This document shows, in pieces, positions 14,537 through 18,129 of a DNA stretch of 18,129 nucleotides. Origin of the DNA: CAZEDU01 sp964511185 (lineage in GTDB: Bacteria; Myxococcota; Myxococcia; Myxococcales; Myxococcaceae); assembly GCA_964511185.1 (NCBI GenBank), contig CAZEDU010000102.1, positions 1-18,129 of the forward strand. Direction: 5' to 3'. The notes under the pieces were generated by a model. That model made no database searches. It was not told where the DNA came from and saw nothing but the letters and a program-made list of their open reading frames with translations. Position 1 is the stretch's first letter. The number at the start of each line of letters is the position of its first letter. The position numbers were made by a program, and so were the translations under genes.

Positions 14537-15338
14537 CCCGGCAGCTGAAAGACATCCCGAAGTCCGTTCACAACCATCTGCTGAAGCTCGCCAAAGAGAC
14601 CGGGCGCCCGTTCGGAGAGCTTTTTCAGCTCTACGCCATGGAGCGTTTCCTTTACCGACTGGCGGAGTCGAAGCACGCGAGCCAATTTGTGCTCAAGGGC
14701 GGCCTGATGCTGCGAGTCTGGAAAGCACCGATCACGCGACCAACCAAGGACGTTGATCTCCTGGGCCGGACTGAAAACACCCTCAACAACCTGGTCAATA
14801 TCGTCCGCGATATCTGTGCAGTCCCAACTCAGGCCGATGGCATGCGGTTCGATCCAGACAGCGCTGAGGGCTCCCTCATCAAGGAAGACGCCGAGTACAA
14901 CGGCGTGCGGGTCAAATTCCTCGGATACCTCGGCACGGCAAGAGTCTCGATCGACGCGAGACCACGATCGCCGAGAAGGTGCACGCGATGACGGTACTCG
15001 GGACGGCGACTGGCCGGATGAAAGACTTCTACGACCTATGGCTTCTCTCGCAGAGTTTCGAGTTCGACGGCTACGAACTGCGCCGCGCCATCGAGGCAAC
15101 GTTCGCTACGCGGAACACCCCAATCGAAACGACACCGGTCGCACTGTCCTCCGCGTTTGCGCAAATGCCCGAGGTCCAACAACGTTGGGCTGGCTTCCTC
15201 CGCAAGAGCGGCCTTCACGGGTCCGCGCCGGAGTCGATCGTTGACGTCATCGGAATGCTTGAAGGTTTTGTCGGCTCCATCCTGAGAGCCGTTCCTCGCC
15301 CACGAACTTGGCAACCACCGGGCCCGTGGCAGACATAG
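14533..15338 (+). pseudogene. abiEii: AbiEii-type nucleotidyltransferase toxin, broken by internal deletion and frameshift
   Basis: The GTG at 14533 overlaps the abiEi stop (GTGA) and opens a 152-codon frame. That frame holds the nucleotidyltransferase motif, K55-G-G and D73-V-D75 (FVLKGGLML, RPTKDVDLLGR). The frame runs off at TGA 14989-14991 after a nonsense tail. In the next frame the conserved second half resumes from about 14958: ETTIAEKVHAM, then MKDFYDLWLLSQSFEFDG, ending at 15338. Intact relatives have roughly 30 residues (an IDIGFGD-type strand, the P-rich loop and a YPRE-type strand) between these halves. A deletion not divisible by three therefore appears to have joined ATCGACGC to GAGACC near 14953-14958. 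The full toxin should not be made. It could be a truncated 152-aa product plus an unused remnant. Confidence 0.82.
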
Positions 15339-15437
15339 ACAACAAGGAACGCGCTCGCTGGAGCTCGTAGGGGACTCGCCCTGCTTTGGACCGCGGCCCA
15401 GGATGTAGCTCGGCGGCAGTCTGCGAACTGAACGAGC
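15339..15437. other. short convergent intergenic region, nothing recognised
   Basis: This 99-bp gap separates the abiEii remnant from the convergent flavoprotein gene. No terminator hairpin with a T-run, small gene or promoter could be supported. It marks the right edge of the less GC-rich AbiE island. Confidence 0.5.
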
Positions 15438-16502
15438 TCACCCCGCGCGGCGATTGGACTCGGACTGTTTCGGGAACCCCGCCAGCGCGGCGAGGCGCGC
15501 GCCCGCACCGGGGCCGATGGTCATGCCGGCGCCGCCCAGGCCGGCGAGCCACCACAGCCCTTTGACATTTGGGTCCGGGCCGATCAGCGGCTGGCGATTG
15601 GCCGTGAAGGTGCGAAGGCACGCCCACGCGCGTCGCACCCGGAAGTCGGCGGCGGGGGTCAGCCGCGACAGCTTCTCGGCCAACGCCTCGAGCGCGGCCC
15701 AGTCGGTGGGCGGGCACTCCGCGCGCCAGGGCTCCTCGTCGCATGGGCTGGCGAGCCAGTCGCGCCCCTCGGGCCGAAGGTAGACCGGGTCGTCGAGCCG
15801 CCACACGGTCGGCCCGGGCGGCGCATCCCCTGAGCTCGAGAGGCAAACCAAATGACGGCGGTACGGCGTGAGCCGGGCACGCGCGCCGCAACTGGCTCCG
15901 AGCGGCTCGGCCCACGCACCGGCGGCCACCACCACCCGGTCGGCCCGAAGACGCTCGCCGCTCGTCAGGCGCACACCGATGACACGACCGGACCGCGCCT
16001 CGAGCTCGGCGACCTCGGCCGAGCGCCGCAAAGCCGCGCCGAGACGGACGGCGCCGGCGGCGAGGAACGAGGTCACCGCGTGCACGTCGATGACGCCGTC
16101 GCCGCTGACCCAGAGCCCCTCCAGAGCCGGGTCGAGGGCGGGTGGAAAACGGACCGGGGCGCGGTTGCGCTGGCAGCTCACGCCGGTGGCTCGAGCGAGG
16201 GATTCGAGGGGCTCGACTCCACTCGCGACGAACCACGCTCCGGTCTGCCGCAGCCAGCCTGGCAGCTCGACATCCAGCAGCGCGCGCGTGTCGGCGGCGA
16301 GCGCGGCCTCGTCGCGCGTCGACCCGAGCTGACGAAAAATGGCCGCGTTGCGACCCGAGGCGTGCGCGCAGAACAGCGGCTCTCGTTCGAGCAAGACGAC
16401 GCGGTGACCGGCGCGCGCGAGAAAATACGCCGCGCTCAGGCCGGCGACGCCTCCGCCGACGACGATGTGTGCCAGCGGGCGGCTCTCCCTGCGAGCGCTC
16501 AA
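15438..16502 (-). CDS. FAD-dependent oxidoreductase, DAO (D-amino-acid/glycine oxidase) family
   Basis: This 354-aa flavoprotein begins with the dinucleotide-binding fold IVVGGGVAGLSAAYFLARAG (GxGxxG) followed by the acidic strand end VVLLERE. Later DAO-family elements are FCAHASGRNAAIFRQ, VSGDGVIDVHAVTSFLAAGA, VVVAAGAWAEPLG and the C-terminal ANRQPLIGPDPNVKGLWWLAGLGGAGMTIGP. Relatives oxidise amines or amino acids such as glycine, sarcosine, proline or opines; the substrate cannot be read from the sequence. The chosen start is TTG at 16502 because no ATG or GTG precedes the FAD motif, and it overlaps the preceding stop in TTGA, indicating coupling. It is the last gene of the korA-korB-diiron operon and converges on the abiEii remnant. 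Confidence 0.83.
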   Translation of the reverse strand: MSARRESRPLAHIVVGGGVAGLSAAYFLARAGHRVVLLEREPLFCAHASGRNAAIFRQLGSTRDEAALAADTRALLDVELPGWLRQTGAWFVASGVEPLESLARATGVSCQRNRAPVRFPPALDPALEGLWVSGDGVIDVHAVTSFLAAGAVRLGAALRRSAEVAELEARSGRVIGVRLTSGERLRADRVVVAAGAWAEPLGASCGARARLTPYRRHLVCLSSSGDAPPGPTVWRLDDPVYLRPEGRDWLASPCDEEPWRAECPPTDWAALEALAEKLSRLTPAADFRVRRAWACLRTFTANRQPLIGPDPNVKGLWWLAGLGGAGMTIGPGAGARLAALAGFPKQSESNRRAG

Positions 16503-17026
16503 TCGTGCCCGACTGGCTCGTCGCCGAAGTCGTCGGGGTCGAACGGGTCGTCGGGCCCGAGCTTCGCCAGCTCAGCCTTCACCCAGTCCTGGTGGACCAG
16601 CTCTTCCTTGCACAGCTCGCCGAACAGCGCGCGCACCTTCGGGTCGGTCAGCACTTGTTGCGCGCCGAGGAAGAACTCCCACGCCTTCTGCTCGCTGCTG
16701 AGCGCGGTCTGCAGCGCCTGACGTGCGCTCATCGTCGCGCGCGCGGCGTCGTACTCGGGCGCCTCGATGTCGAAGATCTGCTCCCGTCGCACCATCGGCG
16801 GGCTGACGTCGTCGAGCGAGCGCCGCCGCTGGACCAGCTCGCGCCAGTGCTTCTCTTCGTTCTTCGCCATGAAGCGAAAGAACTCCGCGGCCTGCTCGTT
16901 GTGGTGCAGCGTCATCTGCGAGGCGAGCTCTTCGTACCGCTCCCGCGCCTCCTCTTCGATCAAGATGGCCAAGTCCAACGCTTCGAGGAGCGTCAGCCGC
17001 TCGAAGTGAATTCCCCTCGTCTTCAT
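16499..17026 (-). CDS. rubrerythrin-like diiron protein (ferritin-like superfamily)
   Basis: This 175-aa protein is a four-helix-bundle ferritin-like protein. Iron ligands can be placed as E24-E26 in ILIEEEARERYE, E57-x2-H60 in NEEKH, E112 in SSEQKAWEFF and E142-x2-H145 in KEELVHQDW. This is the paired E/ExxH layout of rubrerythrin-type diiron sites. There is no CxxC rubredoxin domain. The C-terminus is strongly acidic (GPDDPFDPDDFGDE). Members reduce hydrogen peroxide or handle iron. Start ATG 17026 has AGGAG eight bases upstream. The gene lies 8 nt after korB and overlaps the flavoprotein gene, so it probably protects the oxygen-sensitive KorAB enzyme or shares its electrons; that is inference. 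Confidence 0.82.
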   Translation of the reverse strand: MKTRGIHFERLTLLEALDLAILIEEEARERYEELASQMTLHHNEQAAEFFRFMAKNEEKHWRELVQRRRSLDDVSPPMVRREQIFDIEAPEYDAARATMSARQALQTALSSEQKAWEFFLGAQQVLTDPKVRALFGELCKEELVHQDWVKAELAKLGPDDPFDPDDFGDEPVGHD

Positions 17027-17034
17027 GAACGCTC

Positions 17035-17919
17035 CTAGCGTTGAACGAACATCTCCAGCACGCTCTCGCGCGCGCCGGCGCGCCGAGCCACCTCGGCCTG
17101 TCGCTCGCGCACCTGGCGCTCGAACGTCGGCGGCGGCGACGGGTTCTTGAAGAAGACGCCGGTGTACAGGTCCTGCCCATAGCCGCGCGCCAGCGCCATC
17201 GCCTTGATCAGATCCGACGGGTCGTGCTCGAGCTTGGCCAGCGGCACCATGCGCTCCCGGTGCGCTTTGATCTGCGTGTGCTCGGCGCCGAAGGTGACGC
17301 ACGGTGACTGCACATTCACGAACGAGAAGCCGGGGTACGCGATGGCCTCCGCGATGAGCGAGGTCAGCCCCGGCATGTCGGCCGGCGTGCCCTGCGCGAC
17401 GAACGGCGCGCCGTACGCCAGCATGTACATCAGCGGGTTGATGGGCGCCTCGAAGCTGCCGTACACCGAGCTCACCGTCTTGGTGCCGACCGGCGCGGTG
17501 GGCGACAGCTGTCCCTTGGTGAGCCCGTACACCTGGTTGTCCATCACGATGTACGTCAGGTCCAGGTTGCGGCGCACCGCGTGCGGCACGTGCCCGCCGC
17601 CGATGGAGAAGCCGTCACCGTCACCGCCCGCCACCAGCACCAGCAGGTTCGGGTTGGCGAGCTTGAGCCCCTGCGCGATCGGCAGCGCGCGGCCATGCAC
17701 CGTGTTGAAGCCGTACGTCGTCACATAGCCGGGGATGCGGCTCGAGCAGCCGATGCCCGACACCACCGCCACCTCGTGCGGCGGTCGGCCGATGTCGGCC
17801 AGCGCCCGGTACATCGCCTGCAACACGCCGAAGTCGCCACAGCCCGGACACCAGATGGGCTTGAGCTCGCTCTTGAAGTCCTTCACGGTCAGCTCGACCG
17901 CGCTCGCCTCGCTCTTCAT
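17035..17919 (-). CDS. korB: 2-oxoacid:ferredoxin oxidoreductase beta subunit (KorB-type)
   Basis: This 294-aa subunit binds thiamine diphosphate and a [4Fe-4S] cluster and catalyses CoA-dependent oxidation of a 2-oxoacid, most likely 2-oxoglutarate, with ferredoxin as electron acceptor. Cluster cysteines are C24 and C27 (WCPGCGDFGVL), C58 (GIGCSSR) and C207 (QSPCVTFG). The ThDP motif is GDGDGFSIGGGH at 99-110 continuing to MDNQVYGLTKGQ. The ATG at 17919 fits the Shine-Dalgarno AGGGAG six bases upstream better than the GTG one codon before. Its start shares one base with the korA stop (TGATG), so the subunits are coupled. Length is normal for the two-subunit type. Pyruvate or branched-chain specificity is not excluded. 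Confidence 0.92.
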   Translation of the reverse strand: MKSEASAVELTVKDFKSELKPIWCPGCGDFGVLQAMYRALADIGRPPHEVAVVSGIGCSSRIPGYVTTYGFNTVHGRALPIAQGLKLANPNLLVLVAGGDGDGFSIGGGHVPHAVRRNLDLTYIVMDNQVYGLTKGQLSPTAPVGTKTVSSVYGSFEAPINPLMYMLAYGAPFVAQGTPADMPGLTSLIAEAIAYPGFSFVNVQSPCVTFGAEHTQIKAHRERMVPLAKLEHDPSDLIKAMALARGYGQDLYTGVFFKNPSPPPTFERQVRERQAEVARRAGARESVLEMFVQR

Positions 17920-18129
17920 CACCGACTCCCTCTCGCGGCTTGCCGCCGCAGCGCATCGAGCAGCTCCGTCGCGTGGAACGGGTTGGCGCCGTCACGGGCG
18001 AGCGAGCCCACCCCGCGCGGCAGGTCCAGGTACATCCGCAACAGCCGGTAGAGCTGGCCTTGGTGGCTCTGCTCCACCACCAGCCCGGCGTCGACCCCGC
18101 GGAAGAACTCGAGGTAGCTCTCCTCGGGC
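17919..18129 (-). CDS. korA: 2-oxoacid:ferredoxin oxidoreductase alpha subunit (KorA-type), C-terminal part
   Basis: The frame is open to the right edge of the window and gives the last 69 residues of the alpha subunit. It contains the family's C-terminal elements: ESYLEFFRGVDAGLVVEQSH, GQLYRLLRMYL and DGANPFHATELLDALR. The VVEQSHQGQL stretch corresponds to the conserved V-V-E-x-N-x-x-G-Q-L of KorA. The stop overlaps the korB start by one base (TGATG). The N-terminal gamma/alpha domains lie outside the window, as should the operon promoter. Confidence 0.88.
   Translation of the reverse strand, partial: PEESYLEFFRGVDAGLVVEQSHQGQLYRLLRMYLDLPRGVGSLARDGANPFHATELLDALRRQAARGSR

Noticed and set aside
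15361..15439. 8-bp inverted repeat GAGCTCGT ... ACGAGCTC between abiEii and the flavoprotein gene
   Set aside because: The arms are 63 bp apart and the core GAGCTC is self-complementary, so chance is a sufficient explanation; no T-run supports a terminator.

Overview
The window is GC-rich, coding-dense DNA from a bacterium. It looks most like a myxobacterial or other deltaproteobacterial-type chromosome. That placement is an inference from the GC-rich codon use, the Alternative Complex III operon and the mix of aerobic respiration genes with 2-oxoacid:ferredoxin oxidoreductase; no rRNA or marker gene confirms it. No rRNA, tRNA, CRISPR array, transposase or integrase was seen.

Layout. (1) 1-4804, + strand: the 3' part of an Alternative Complex III (quinol:cytochrome c / electron-carrier oxidoreductase) operon, actB (partial)-actC-actD-actE-actF, joined by short overlaps. 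(2) 4820-7132, + strand: a predicted outer-membrane beta-barrel protein and a PLP-dependent tryptophanase, running straight on from actF. (3) 7089-7945: a higBA-type toxin-antitoxin module lying between two identical 37-bp direct repeats. The left repeat is the 3' end of the tryptophanase gene; the right repeat is a displaced copy of that end and also holds the stop codon of the convergent GMC oxidoreductase gene. (4) 7929-11397, - strand: three coupled genes, a CrtC/AttH-like lipocalin-type protein, a 164-aa protein and a GMC-family FAD oxidoreductase. (5) 11396-12847, + strand: a coniferyl-aldehyde-dehydrogenase-like ALDH diverging from (4), with its start codon interlocked with the lipocalin-like gene in one CATG. 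(6) 12844-13779, - strand: a radical SAM protein with extra C-terminal cysteines. (7) 13868-15338, + strand: an AbiE-type toxin-antitoxin pair with an intact antitoxin (AbiEi) and a toxin gene (AbiEii) broken by an internal deletion and frameshift. (8) 15438-18129, - strand: an operon of korA (partial), korB, a rubrerythrin-like diiron protein and a DAO-family FAD oxidoreductase.

How the parts may work together. The Act genes make a membrane complex that oxidises quinol and passes electrons to the periplasm; the upstream actA cytochrome is probably outside the window. The GMC enzyme plus the ALDH could oxidise an alcohol to an aldehyde and then an acid, with the lipocalin-like proteins handling a hydrophobic substrate; this is inference. 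KorAB makes or uses reduced ferredoxin, and the co-transcribed diiron protein may protect it from oxygen. The two accessory toxin-antitoxin islands have base composition visibly less GC-rich than the rest, consistent with recent transfer. The most striking structure is the repeat-bounded higBA insertion at the tryptophanase 3' end.
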